This document shows positions 35,347-44,667 of a stretch of 64,000 bases of DNA, one piece after another (position 1 is the stretch's first letter; each line of letters starts with the position of its first letter). Under the pieces are notes generated by a model, which ran no database searches, had not been told where the DNA came from, and worked only from the letters and a program-made list of their open reading frames with translations. Made by a program: the position numbers and the translations under genes. The stretch spans positions 3,348,001-3,412,000 of the forward strand of contig NZ_CP090366.1 in assembly GCF_021432085.1 (NCBI RefSeq), read 5' to 3'. Source of the DNA: Stutzerimonas kunmingensis. GTDB lineage: Bacteria > Pseudomonadota > Gammaproteobacteria > Pseudomonadales > Pseudomonadaceae.

Positions 35347-37000
35347 TAAAAACGCAGCAAGCGATGGTAATCAACTGCCGGTGGATTTTCTCAGCGCCCA
35401 GAAGGCCTCCGGATGCACAATCAGGCGCATTCGGTGATTCTGGTTGCTATGGCACTTTAGGCTTCGGCATGACTGATGGAGGACGGTAGGACTCGTAAAA
35501 CAGGCCTCAGGCCTTCATCGCTGCCATCAGGGCACCGCTGCCCAGCAAGTTCAACACGCGTTTGAAGTTGTAGGCGAGCACATGCAGGCTCATCTCGGTG
35601 CTCACCCGGTCGAGCGTTCGGGTGAGGAAATGAGTAGCGCCCATCCAGGCCTTCAACGTGCCGAACGGATGCTCCACCGTCTGACGGCGGATGCGCATCA
35701 TCTCCGGTGCCTGATCCAGGCGAGTCTGCATCGCATCGAGCACCGACTCATGCTCCCAGCGACTCACCCGGCGCTGTGCGCTCGGTGTGCACTGATCTTT
35801 CAACGCACACCTTTGGCAGTTCGAACTCCAGTAACGGTGCAGCTTTAGTCCTTTCTCGACGTGTGAGAAGCGCCAGATCAGGCTTTGCCCTGCTGGGCAA
35901 CGGTACTCGTTCCTTGCTGCGTCATAGATGAAGTCACCTTTGCCAAAGCGGCCAGCCGCTGTCGCTCCCGACGTCAGCGTCTTGGGCACGAAAGCGGTGA
36001 TGCCAGCTTCGTGGCAGGCGAGGATTTCCTCACTCTTGAAATAGCCTCGGTCAGCGACCACCGAGAGCGCTTCCACGCCCATCGCTTCCCGCGCCTGCAT
36101 GGCCACGTTACTCAATTGGTCACGGTCGACACCGTCGTTGGTGACTTCGTGCGTCACGATCAGGTGATGCTTCGCATCGACCGCAGCTTGGACGTTGTAA
36201 CCGACCATCCCGGTGCCGCGCGTCATCATCGAGCGTGCATCAGGATCGGTCAGTGAGATCTGCTTGTCTGGGGCGGTTTGGAGCTGGGTCTCGATGGCCT
36301 GGAGTTCCTGCATCTTCACTTTCAACGCCGCGATCTTGCTGTGCAGTCGCTCGACCTTGGCTTGTGCCACGGCAGGCTCCTGCCGATCGGCAGTGTCCAG
36401 AGCGGTAAGGTAGCGGCTGATGCTGGATTCGATTTCCTCCATCCGCCGTTGCAACTTAGCACTGGTGAAGTTGCGATCACGATTGTTGACCGCCTTGAAC
36501 TTGCTGCCGTCGATAGCCACTAGCGCTTCGGCGAACAGACCGAGCTGCTGGCACAGCACGACGAACTGCCGACAAACGCCGCGGATGGCCTTACCGTTGT
36601 CCTTACGGAAGTTGGCGATGGTCTTGAAGTCCGGCATCAGGCGCCCGGTCAACCACATCAGCTCAACGTTGCGCTGGGTCTCTCGCTCAAGGCGGCGACT
36701 GGACTGGATGCGATTGAGGTAGCCGTAGATGTAGATCTTCAGCAGGACGGCAGGATGGTAAGCAGGCCTACCAGTTTCTGCGGGGACAACACCCTCGAAA
36801 CCGAGTCGACCAAGGTCGAGTTCATCGACGAACACATCGACCACACGCACCGGGTTGGTGTCCGCCACGTAGTCATCCAGGCTCTCGGGAAGCAACACAC
36901 TTTGGCCTCGATGCTCTCCCTGGATAAAACGCTTCATCGGCATTCCCCACTGATTTGAATCCATCAAATCACAGCAAGGTCGATGCCAGCGTTTTTACAC
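35344..37000 (-). mobile_element. IS1182-family insertion sequence in the siderophore ATPase gene
   Basis: The element of about 1.66 kb contains one transposase gene. Its ends carry the inverted repeat GTGTAAAAACGC (left at 35344, right mirrored at 36989-37000). The flanking host bases GGCCCAG and CTGGGCC are themselves inverted, so the site was palindromic before insertion. No clear target duplication is visible; IS1182-family elements are known for variable or absent duplications. Exact edges are uncertain by a few bases because of the shared palindrome. Confidence 0.85.
35507..36937 (-). CDS. IS1182-family transposase
   Basis: The 476-residue DDE transposase begins MKRFIQGEHRGQSVLLPESLDDYV. 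It contains GRPAYHPAVLLKIYIYGYLN, the catalytic-region segments VAIDGSKFKAVN and VVADRGYF, and the C-terminal VEHPFGTLKAWMG typical of IS1182/IS5-like proteins, plus a Cys cluster (CQRCALKDQC). I chose the ATG at 36937 because GGGGA lies about 7 bases before it; the frame is open for 30 bp more. It appears intact. Confidence 0.9.
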   Translation of the reverse strand: MKRFIQGEHRGQSVLLPESLDDYVADTNPVRVVDVFVDELDLGRLGFEGVVPAETGRPAYHPAVLLKIYIYGYLNRIQSSRRLERETQRNVELMWLTGRLMPDFKTIANFRKDNGKAIRGVCRQFVVLCQQLGLFAEALVAIDGSKFKAVNNRDRNFTSAKLQRRMEEIESSISRYLTALDTADRQEPAVAQAKVERLHSKIAALKVKMQELQAIETQLQTAPDKQISLTDPDARSMMTRGTGMVGYNVQAAVDAKHHLIVTHEVTNDGVDRDQLSNVAMQAREAMGVEALSVVADRGYFKSEEILACHEAGITAFVPKTLTSGATAAGRFGKGDFIYDAARNEYRCPAGQSLIWRFSHVEKGLKLHRYWSSNCQRCALKDQCTPSAQRRVSRWEHESVLDAMQTRLDQAPEMMRIRRQTVEHPFGTLKAWMGATHFLTRTLDRVSTEMSLHVLAYNFKRVLNLLGSGALMAAMKA

Positions 37001-37001
37001 A

Positions 37002-37577
37002 GCCTGGGCCGAAGGCATCCGCGTGGAACAGCTGGTGCAGTACGGCCGCCATCCGCATCAGGGCTGGTTCAACCAGTGGAGCGCGGAAGACGCCCGCCAG
37101 GTTGCACGCGCCCGCGAGGTGATGCAGCTCGATGCGATCTGGCAACGCAGCGCCGCCTCGCTCTCGGGTGGCCAGGCGCAACGGGCCTGGCTCGGCATGA
37201 TCCTGGCGCAGAACACCGACCTGATCCTGCTTGACGAACCCACCAGCGCGCTGGACATCGGCCACCAGGCCGAGGTGATGGAAGCCGTGCACCAGATCGC
37301 CGCGGCCGGGCGCACGGTGCTGATCGTGATCCATGACCTCGGCGTGGCCGCCCGTTACTGCGATGAGCTGATCGCCCTGGCCGACGGCCGGGTGCAGGCC
37401 ATCGGCCCGGCGCGGCAGGTGATGACCAAGGCCCTGGTCGACCGCCTTTACGACACCGACGTCGACATCCTTCCGGCCCCCGGCGACGGCGCGCCGGTGA
37501 TCGTGCCGCGCCGCCGTACCCGTGCCCTCCAGCAAACCACTCTCCGAGAACACCCCGAAACGGAAGGTATGCAATGA
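37002..37577 (+). pseudogene. Siderophore ABC ATPase, 3' part (interrupted by IS)
   Basis: This continues the gene cut at 35346, in frame from AWAEGIRVEQLVQYGRHPHQGW. It contains the ABC signature LSGGQAQR, Walker B LILLDEPTSALD and the H-loop VIHDLG. The C-terminus overlaps the binding-protein gene by 4 bp. It has a GTG at 37023 but no convincing ribosome site, so separate translation is unlikely to give a working protein. Confidence 0.9.
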
Positions 37578-38518
37578 CCCTCAAGACCCCACGTAACATG
37601 GCCGCCGCTCTGCTGGCCAGTCTGCTCGCCCTACCCGCCCTGGCCGATACGCGCCAGGTGAGCGATGCCATGGGCAACACCGTCACCGTGCCGGAAGCGC
37701 CGAAGCGGGTAATCACCCTCAGCGAAATCGATCTGGATACCGCACTCGCACTTGGCGTCACCCCGGTCGGCACCATCAACGGCCGCGGCCAGGCCGCACC
37801 GCCGCGCTACCTAGAAGGCAAGCTGACGGCCGACGTCCCGGTGGTCGGCGATCTGGACAATCCGAATCTGGAAACCCTGCTCGAACTGGAGCCCGATCTG
37901 ATCCTCACCGGCCCGGTAAAGCCGGAGCAGCTGGCGATCCTCAACGAGATCGCACCGACCGTGATCACCTACAGTTGGGGTCGCCCCTGGCAGGAAACCA
38001 TGCAGCGCACCGCGCAGATCCTGAACAAGAACGCCGAAGCCAACGCCGTGCTGGACCGCTACCGCGCTCGCGTCGAACAGGCGCGCGAGCGGCTGAGCAC
38101 GCATCAGGGCGAAACCCTCAGCATCGTGCGCTGGAATCCCAAGGGCCCCTCGTACATGTTCAAGGACGCCTTCGCCAGCACGGTCATCGAAGACATCGGC
38201 CTCACCCGCCCCGCCCATCAGCAGGACCCCGGCCACACCCACTCGATGGCACTGAGTCTGGAGTCACTGGAACTGCTGGATGCCGACTGGCTGGTGATCG
38301 GCACCCTGGCTACCAGCGGCGAGGCGGTCGAGGCCATGCGTCAGGCCGAACAGACCCCGGCGTTCGGCCAGCTCTCGGCGCTGCAGAGCAAACGCTTCGG
38401 CGCTGTCGACGGCTCGCTGTGGACGTCCGTCGGCGGTCCGCTGGCGGCACTGCAGGTGATCGAGGACGTCGAGCGCTTGCTCGGCAAGGCCGATGCAGAG
38501 CCGGTCACAAGGGACTGA
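37574..38518 (+). CDS. Iron-siderophore ABC substrate-binding protein (FecB-like)
   Basis: The 314-residue periplasmic protein has a Sec signal (1-24, LLASLLALPALA) and the two-lobed class III binding fold. Visible marks are VTVPEAPKRVITLSEIDLDTALALGVTPVG, LETLLELEPDLILTG and GHTHSMALSLESLELLDADWLVIGT. No lipobox is seen. It should deliver the ferric siderophore to the two FecCD permeases. It overlaps the ATPase gene by ATGA and, being downstream of the IS, may be poorly transcribed. Confidence 0.88.
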   Translation: MTLKTPRNMAAALLASLLALPALADTRQVSDAMGNTVTVPEAPKRVITLSEIDLDTALALGVTPVGTINGRGQAAPPRYLEGKLTADVPVVGDLDNPNLETLLELEPDLILTGPVKPEQLAILNEIAPTVITYSWGRPWQETMQRTAQILNKNAEANAVLDRYRARVEQARERLSTHQGETLSIVRWNPKGPSYMFKDAFASTVIEDIGLTRPAHQQDPGHTHSMALSLESLELLDADWLVIGTLATSGEAVEAMRQAEQTPAFGQLSALQSKRFGAVDGSLWTSVGGPLAALQVIEDVERLLGKADAEPVTRD

Positions 38519-38530
38519 CTCGACCCAGCG

Positions 38531-39466
38531 TCAGGCCGAAAACAGCAGCGCCTTGAGCCCGCTCTCGGGGCTGATGTCGGGAAACTCCGACGGGTTCTCC
38601 AGGCGCTGCTCGAAGCGCAGCTGCGGCGCCTCGGCAGCCATGCCCTGGATCAGGAAGTCCGCGCCGATATCCGGGTCATTCACGCAGGCCAGCACCTGAC
38701 CGCCGCCGTTCAGCAACTCCGGCAGCTTGCGCAGGATCTTCTGGTAATCGCGCGTCAGGGCGAAGCTGCCCTTCTGGAAGGACGGCGGGTCGATGATGAT
38801 CAGGTCATAGGGCCCGAGCCTGCGCACCTTGCCCCAGGATTTGAACAGCTCGTGGCCGAGAAAGCTGACGCGGCTGAGATCATGACCATTGAGGCGATGG
38901 TTCTCCCGCCCACGGGTCAACGCCGCGCTAGCCATGTCCAGGTTGACCACATGCTCGGCGCCACCAGCGATCGCCGCGACGGAGAAGCCGCAGGTGTAGG
39001 CGAACAGGTTGAGCACCCGCTTGCCCTGCGCCTGTTCCTGCACCCAGCGTCGGCCGTAGCGCATGTCGAGAAACAGACCGTTGTTCTGCTTTCGCCCGAG
39101 ATCGAGCTTGTAGTGCAGGCCGTTCTCGCTGATCTGCCACTCGGCGGGCACATCGCCCAGCAACGCCTCGGTCGGTGCATCCGGCAGATAGCGATGCTGC
39201 AGCAGCAAACGCTGCGCCTGACTCTGCTGCCAGGCCGGGGATTCGGTCAGCGCCATGAGCATCTGCCCTAGCGCCGCCCGTTCCGCCTCGCCGGGATCAC
39301 GGAACAGCGCCACCAGCACCACACCCTGCAGCCAGTCGACGGTGAGTTGTTCGAGCCCCGGATAGCAGCGGCCGCGGCCATGAAACAACCGCCGCGTCTC
39401 GTCGGGCACGTTGGTCAGCGCGTCGAGCAGGTGATCTTGCAGGGTGGATAGGTGTTCGGGCGTCAT
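38531..39466 (-). CDS. Class I SAM-dependent (rRNA) methyltransferase, RlmI/RlmK-like
   Basis: The 311-residue cytoplasmic protein has an N-terminal accessory part and a Rossmann methyltransferase domain. The marks are NGLFLDMRYGRRWV, VLNLFAYTCGFSVAAIAGGAEHVVNLDMA (SAM motif I-II) and IIIDPPSFQKGSF (DPPSF, the motif IV of m5C/m2G-type rRNA methyltransferases). It resembles the catalytic half of RlmI/RlmL-type enzymes without the PUA domain. The exact target nucleotide is not shown by sequence. It is convergent with the siderophore locus. Confidence 0.85.
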   Translation of the reverse strand: MTPEHLSTLQDHLLDALTNVPDETRRLFHGRGRCYPGLEQLTVDWLQGVVLVALFRDPGEAERAALGQMLMALTESPAWQQSQAQRLLLQHRYLPDAPTEALLGDVPAEWQISENGLHYKLDLGRKQNNGLFLDMRYGRRWVQEQAQGKRVLNLFAYTCGFSVAAIAGGAEHVVNLDMASAALTRGRENHRLNGHDLSRVSFLGHELFKSWGKVRRLGPYDLIIIDPPSFQKGSFALTRDYQKILRKLPELLNGGGQVLACVNDPDIGADFLIQGMAAEAPQLRFEQRLENPSEFPDISPESGLKALLFSA

Positions 39467-39528
39467 GGGCGGGCATCGTCGGCAGCGTGGCCGCGCATTC
39501 TAAACGCAGCCGCCGCCGACGCCAGGCT

Positions 39529-40539
39529 TCAGATATCCAGGCAGATCTTGCCGAAGTGCTGGTTGGTTTCCTGGTAGCGGAACGCCTCGACGATATCGTC
39601 CACGGCGAAGTGCTTGTCGATCACCGGGCGGATGCCGTTGGCGTCGATGGCGCGGATCATGTCCTGCTGCTGAGCGCGACTGCCGACCAGCACACCCTGC
39701 AGACGCAGCTGGCGCACCAGCGCCGGTACCAGCGGCAGCTCGCCGGCAACGCCAGTGAGAATGCCGATCACCGAGATATGCCCGCCGATGCGCGCCGCGA
39801 CCATCGATTGCTCCAGCGTTGCCGGCCCACCGACTTCGATCACGTGGTCGACGCCGCGGCCATCGGTGAGCTGATGCACCGTCTCACCCCAGGCTGGCGT
39901 GCTGCGGTAGTTGATCAGGTGATCGGCGCCCATCTCGCGCAGGCGCTCAAGCTTGGCGTCGCTGGACGAGGTGGCGATAACCGTGGCACCGGCCATCTTG
40001 GCGAACTGCAGGGCAAAGATGGAAACGCCGCCGGTGCCCTGGATCAGCACGCTGTCGCCGGGCTTGAGCTTGCCGTCGGCCATCAGCGCACGCCAGGCAG
40101 TGAGGCCGGCGGTGGTCAGGGTCGACGCCTCGGCATGGCTGTAACCCTTGGGTGCATGGGTGAACGAGGTGGCGCGGGCGGTGACCATTTCCCGTGCGTA
40201 ACCGTCGACGCCATCGCCCGGCACCGTGGCGAAACCTTCGATCAGCGGCTCACCGGCCAGCCAGTCGGGGAAGAAGGTACTGACCACCGCATCGCCGACC
40301 GCAAATTCGGTCACGCCTGCACCCACCGCCACCACTTCACCGGCACCATCGGCCATGGGAATGCGTGGCTCGCTCGGTCCCCACATGCCGCTGACCACCG
40401 CGAAGTCGTGATAGTTGAGCGAGTTCGCGCGCAGGCGCACGCTGATCTCGCCGGCGCCGGGCGTGGCGGCCTCGCTGGTGCCGACGACGACCCGGTCGTA
40501 GCCGCCACCGGGCTGCACGAATATGGCTTTATGGCTCAT
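39529..40539 (-). CDS. Zinc-independent MDR-family alcohol dehydrogenase/quinone reductase
   Basis: The 336-residue protein is a medium-chain dehydrogenase/reductase. It has an N-terminal GroES-like domain (LRANSLNYHDFAVVSG), then a Rossmann domain with ALQFAKMAGATVIATSSSDAKLE and the INYRSTPAWGE segment. The structural zinc cysteine cluster of classical alcohol dehydrogenases is absent, which fits the quinone-oxidoreductase-like branch using NADPH. GAGGAGAAC supports the start at 40539. The substrate is unknown. Confidence 0.85.
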   Translation of the reverse strand: MSHKAIFVQPGGGYDRVVVGTSEAATPGAGEISVRLRANSLNYHDFAVVSGMWGPSEPRIPMADGAGEVVAVGAGVTEFAVGDAVVSTFFPDWLAGEPLIEGFATVPGDGVDGYAREMVTARATSFTHAPKGYSHAEASTLTTAGLTAWRALMADGKLKPGDSVLIQGTGGVSIFALQFAKMAGATVIATSSSDAKLERLREMGADHLINYRSTPAWGETVHQLTDGRGVDHVIEVGGPATLEQSMVAARIGGHISVIGILTGVAGELPLVPALVRQLRLQGVLVGSRAQQQDMIRAIDANGIRPVIDKHFAVDDIVEAFRYQETNQHFGKICLDI

Positions 40540-40792
40540 GGCGTTCTCCTCTGCTAATGGAATGACCTGCATGGGAGCGGACGGCAACGACATCGTTCTA
40601 CCTGCCAAAGCCTGCTGCGCATCGCTGCACGAGCGCCGCTCGAATGCGCCACAGCATAGCCAATCCGCCATCGACGTGGCTGCCGCGAACTTACGTCCTT
40701 TAGTACCGTCGAAAGCGCGTCCGCCAATACCTACGGCTCGCCTGCAACCTGCCGTACACGATGATCCAGTGCCGTCCCGGAACCGCAATCTC

Positions 40793-42325
40793 ATGCTCGA
40801 GCTTCGCCATCGCCCCCAACAGCTGACTACTCCATGTCTGCGCACGGCCATCGCCGTAGCCCTGCTGACCATCACCGCGCCTGCCCTGGCCGCCCTGTCG
40901 GACAGCGAAATGGCTGCCCGCGACGCCGAGAACAAGCGCCTGACCACTGAGCTCATGGCCAAGCCGAACGAGCTGACGCAGCCGCTGGAGAGCAAGTACA
41001 ACCACGTCATCACCTATGGCCAGTCGCTGGCATCGGCGGCCGAAGGCTGGCCGGCGCTGTCTGTCGCGCCGCGTTACGACAACCTGATGCTCGGCGATTC
41101 GCCGCGATCGGCCGCCTTCAGCGGTGCAACGTTCAAACCGGTCGGTGACGCCGCGTTCACACCGCTGCGCGCCGTGGTGCAGCAGAAGAGCAATGCGGCG
41201 GTGCTGCTCGATACGGAAAAGGTCGCGAAACTCGACCCGAAGGCGCAGGAAGAAGGTGAATCTGTGGAAGTCGGCGCGCTGAACATGGCGCGGCGGCTGT
41301 ATCTGCATCACTTGGGCCGTGACACCGACCCCGATCACCTGCTCGTCGCCAGCAACGCGTCGACCTCCGGCCGCTCCGTCGCACAGCTGTCGAAAAGCGG
41401 CGGCACCAACGAGTATCGCCGTGTGACCCAGGCCGTCGACCAGGCCAAGGCACTGGCCGACGCGCAGCAGGCCAGTTACAGCATCAGCGCGTTCTTCTGG
41501 CTGCAGGGCGAGTTCGACTATTCCCACACCAACGGCGGCAAGAACGACAAGGATTACTACAAGGCCAAACTGCGCCAGCTGCGTGACGACCTCTACGCCG
41601 ACACCGCCAAGGCCATCGCCGGGCAGGAAAAGATGCCCGCCTTCTTCAGCTACCAGACCGACGCCAAGTCCTCGGTCAAGGACGGCTCGCTGGCCATCGG
41701 CATGGCGCAGTGGGAACTGGCCCAGGAAGAACCCGGCTGGTACCTGGTCGGGCCGGTCTATCCCTACACCGACAAGGGCGTGCACCTGTCGGCGAACGGC
41801 TATCGCTGGTTCGGCCAGATGCTCGGCAAGGTCTACCACCACGTCGTCGTCGAGCGTAAAGGCTGGACCCCACTCGCACCGCGCCAGGCCACGCTGAACG
41901 GCCGCGATGTACTGATCGACTTCTACGTGCCGCACCCGCCCCTGGCGTTCGACCAGCCCTACATCGGCCACCAGGCCCGCGATGTGAAGGACAAGGGTTT
42001 CGTGCTGCGTGACGACCAGGGCGAAGTGCCCATCGACGCTGTCGACATCGTCGCCGATACCATCGTGCGCCTGCGCGCCGGTCGCGACCTCAGCGGCCAG
42101 CCACGCATCAGCTACGCCAGCCACCAGGTCGGCGGCGCCGGCCAGCTACGCGACAGCGACCCGATGCGCGCCGACGCCACCTACGAATACCTGCCCGACC
42201 TCATGCCTGCCGAAGCCAACATCAAGGCACTGGTGCACCAGCCCTACCCGCTGCACAACTGGAGCATCGCCTTCGATATCGCCGCTGAAAAAGGCACGCC
42301 GGCACAACAGCCGGTCAGCGAGTAA
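40793..42325 (+). CDS. Exported SGNH/sialate-O-acetylesterase-like protein
   Basis: The 510-residue protein has a signal peptide (about 14-33, TAIAVALLTITAPALAA). A mature part follows that looks like an SGNH/SASA-type esterase: block I HVITYGQSLA with Ser78, a central FFWLQGEFDY with the conserved Gly/Glu-Asp region, and YTDKGVHLSANGYRWFGQM carrying a plausible catalytic Asp/His. A 150-residue C-terminal beta-rich region follows. It may deacetylate surface polysaccharide. The start could be slightly upstream; there is no strong ribosome site. Confidence 0.65.
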   Translation: MLELRHRPQQLTTPCLRTAIAVALLTITAPALAALSDSEMAARDAENKRLTTELMAKPNELTQPLESKYNHVITYGQSLASAAEGWPALSVAPRYDNLMLGDSPRSAAFSGATFKPVGDAAFTPLRAVVQQKSNAAVLLDTEKVAKLDPKAQEEGESVEVGALNMARRLYLHHLGRDTDPDHLLVASNASTSGRSVAQLSKSGGTNEYRRVTQAVDQAKALADAQQASYSISAFFWLQGEFDYSHTNGGKNDKDYYKAKLRQLRDDLYADTAKAIAGQEKMPAFFSYQTDAKSSVKDGSLAIGMAQWELAQEEPGWYLVGPVYPYTDKGVHLSANGYRWFGQMLGKVYHHVVVERKGWTPLAPRQATLNGRDVLIDFYVPHPPLAFDQPYIGHQARDVKDKGFVLRDDQGEVPIDAVDIVADTIVRLRAGRDLSGQPRISYASHQVGGAGQLRDSDPMRADATYEYLPDLMPAEANIKALVHQPYPLHNWSIAFDIAAEKGTPAQQPVSE

Positions 42326-42339
42326 CACCACGGCGCCGG

Positions 42340-44271
42340 TCACACCGGCGCTTCGATCCCCAGCACGCGCATGCGCCGGTACACCGTCGGGCGCGACACG
42401 CCAAGCTCCCGCGCGACGGCGCTGACGTTCCAGCGATGACGGCGCAGCTGCTCGCGCAGAGCCGTCGCCGACTCGGGTTCGGCCGCGGCGGCCGACTGAC
42501 GACAGCGCGCCAGAATCGGTGGCAGGCATTCGTCCGGCAGATCCTGCACGGTGATCTCGTCACCCTCACAGGTCGCCAGCGCGTACTGCAGTACGTTGCG
42601 CAGCTCGCGGATGTTGCCCGGCCAGGGATAGGCCAGCAGCGCACTCATGGCATCGCCACGCAGGTGCGGATTGCCCGGCCGGCCCTCGGCGAGTTCGGCG
42701 AACACCCGCTCGATGAGAAAGCCCTTGTCGGCGCGCTCGCGCAGCGGCGGCAGCTTCAGCGAGGCGCCGTTCAGGCGGTAGAACAGGTCCTCGCGAAACG
42801 CACCGCTTTCGACCATCTGCCGCAGGTCGCGGTGGCTGGCGGCCACCACGCGGATATCCACCTTCACCGGTTTCTCGGCACCCAGCGGCATCACTTCCTG
42901 CTCGGCCAGCACCCGTAACAGCCGGGTCTGCAAGTGCAGCGGCATGTCGCCGATTTCATCGAGGAACAGCGTGCCGCCGTCGGCCTGCTGGATCAGTCCG
43001 CGCATTCCCTTGCTACGGGCGCCGGTAAAGGTGCCAGGGGCGTAGCCGAACAGCTCGCTTTCGATCAGCGACTCGGGCATGGCCCCGCAGTTGATCGCCA
43101 CGAAAGGTTTGCTGCGCCGGCAACCGCTTTCGTGCAGCGCCTTGGCCAGGCGTTCCTTGCCGGTGCCGGTCTCGCCATTGAGCAGAACGTTCAGCGGCTC
43201 GCTGCATAGACGTTTGGCGCGGGCCAGCATCTTGCGCATCACCGGGTCATCGTCGGCCAGGGCATCAAGCGCGGCATGCCCACCGGGCGCGCTGCGTTCG
43301 GCCGGCTCCGGTGCACGGCGACGCGGCTCCATCAAGGCGGCGAAGAACAGCTGGTGGCGATGGGTGCGAAAGGCGCGGACCTGGTCGTGACTGGCGTAGG
43401 GAATGCTCAGCACATCGCCCAGCTCGCAATCGAACAGCTGATCGATGCGCGCCTGCGCCGGGGTACCAAAGGGGCCCGGCATCATCAGCCCGTGTTCGGC
43501 CAGCAGACCCCGAGCGGCGGTGTTGCCGGCGAGCAGCTCGCCATCATCACCCAACGCCAGCAGATAGCGGCGGTTGATCAGGACGAACTCGCGGGAGCCG
43601 TCGAAACAGAGAATCGGCCGCTCGCGGTAAACGCGCATGAAATAGGCATCCTCGATCATCCGCGCGTACTGCTTGACCAGCTGCAGGGCAAAGGTCTGGG
43701 AATCCTTGGTCGGTGGCGAATGCAGCGCGGAGATATCCAGCACCGCCAGCAGCTGGCCGTGCGGGTTGAACATGGGCACCGCGGTGCAGGTGAGGTTGGT
43801 ATGCCAGACGCTGAAGTGATCGTGCTGATGACAGGTGAGCGCCTGCTGTTCCTTGATGCAGGTGCCGACTGCACAGGTGCCGGCGTGGTCTTCGCCCCAG
43901 TCCGAACCGAGGAACAGGCCGGTCTTGCGGTGCGCCTTTTCGTCTGCCGGGTCGCCGAGAAACTGCACGGCGATGCCGCGGTTGTCGGTCAGCAGGATCA
44001 CGTAACCCAGCTCGGCGATCTGCCGGTACAGCTGCTCGACCCCGGCGCGGGCGACATTGATCAGCTCGTCGGCCTGATCCTGGTGCTCGCGCAGCACCTG
44101 CCGCGGGACGAAACGGGCCTCGGCAGGTCGCGCCGGGTCCAGGCCGTAGTCGTGCACACAGCGGTGCCAGGAGCGCGCGATGATCGGATCACGATCACCG
44201 GGCAGGTGCGGCGCATTGGCCAGCGATAGCACCGCGTCGATATGGCTGACCGGACCGGATAGCAGATTCAT
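42340..44271 (-). CDS. acoR: Sigma-54-dependent activator AcoR
   Basis: The 643-residue protein has an N-terminal GAF-type sensor region (about 70-220), a sigma-54 AAA+ domain with Walker A GETGTGKE (366-373), Walker B GGTLFLDEIGD (432-442), and a C-terminal Fis HTH (NVSAVARELGVSRPTVYRRM). The sigma-54 contact loop reads GTFTGA (413-418), where the usual form is GAFTGA. It is divergent from the acetoin operon and faces a sigma-54 promoter and repeated upstream sites. It most likely responds to acetoin or butanediol. Confidence 0.9.
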   Translation of the reverse strand: MNLLSGPVSHIDAVLSLANAPHLPGDRDPIIARSWHRCVHDYGLDPARPAEARFVPRQVLREHQDQADELINVARAGVEQLYRQIAELGYVILLTDNRGIAVQFLGDPADEKAHRKTGLFLGSDWGEDHAGTCAVGTCIKEQQALTCHQHDHFSVWHTNLTCTAVPMFNPHGQLLAVLDISALHSPPTKDSQTFALQLVKQYARMIEDAYFMRVYRERPILCFDGSREFVLINRRYLLALGDDGELLAGNTAARGLLAEHGLMMPGPFGTPAQARIDQLFDCELGDVLSIPYASHDQVRAFRTHRHQLFFAALMEPRRRAPEPAERSAPGGHAALDALADDDPVMRKMLARAKRLCSEPLNVLLNGETGTGKERLAKALHESGCRRSKPFVAINCGAMPESLIESELFGYAPGTFTGARSKGMRGLIQQADGGTLFLDEIGDMPLHLQTRLLRVLAEQEVMPLGAEKPVKVDIRVVAASHRDLRQMVESGAFREDLFYRLNGASLKLPPLRERADKGFLIERVFAELAEGRPGNPHLRGDAMSALLAYPWPGNIRELRNVLQYALATCEGDEITVQDLPDECLPPILARCRQSAAAAEPESATALREQLRRHRWNVSAVARELGVSRPTVYRRMRVLGIEAPV

Positions 44272-44327
44272 GCCTCCTCCTCGAAGTGCTCGCGCCAGAC
44301 CGAGCGCAGGCGACTCCAGTGAAACGC

Positions 44328-44346
44328 TTTATTGTTTTGCAATAAA
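44328..44346. other. Inverted repeat in the acoR leader
   Basis: TTTATTG and CAATAAA form a perfect 7-bp inverted repeat around TTTTG, about 57 bp upstream of acoR on the minus strand. It could be an operator or an RNA hairpin in the acoR leader; nothing decides between them. Confidence 0.4.
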
Positions 44347-44426
44347 CGAAGGATAAACCATTGACCCGGACAGACCAGCCTGAACTTTAGAAGCACTTTG
44401 TCTATTCATATTGTTTGTCGCCGTAC

Positions 44427-44477
44427 TGTAAAACGCTTTACAGCGCTTTACAGGTGTAACGCCTAAAGCGCTTTACA
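44427..44477 (+). promoter_or_regulatory. Candidate AcoR upstream activating sites
   Basis: CGCTTTACA occurs three times, at 44434-44442, 44444-44452 and 44469-44477. The first lies in the palindrome TGTAAA-ACGC-TTTACA (44427-44442) and the last overlaps TAAAGCGCTTTA (44464-44475). The array sits about 85-135 bp upstream of the sigma-54 promoter, the usual place for an enhancer bound by a divergently encoded activator. Confidence 0.75.
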
Positions 44478-44559
44478 CATTAAATACACAAGCACCGCAA
44501 AGTTAACAAACAACCATACTTATCAACCACTTACCAAAATCATAGGCTCTTACTACAAG

Positions 44560-44576
44560 TTGGCATGACAACTGCT
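44560..44576 (+). promoter_or_regulatory. Sigma-54 promoter of the acetoin operon
   Basis: TTGGCATGACAACTGCT matches the -24/-12 pattern, with GG and GC separated by 10 bases. It lies about 90 bp upstream of the first operon gene and downstream of the activator repeats. The single departure from consensus in the -24 box is T for C (TGGCATG). Confidence 0.85.
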
Positions 44577-44667
44577 CCTACTGTTTTGCGGAACAAACTC
44601 TTCGCATAACAAGATCGCCAGCATTCCGAGCACCACGGAACTGCCGGTAATAATCAGGAGCTATGTC

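Noticed and set aside
37023-37577. Independent gene starting at GTG 37023
   Set aside because: It lacks Walker A and a ribosome site and continues in frame the ATPase interrupted at 35346.
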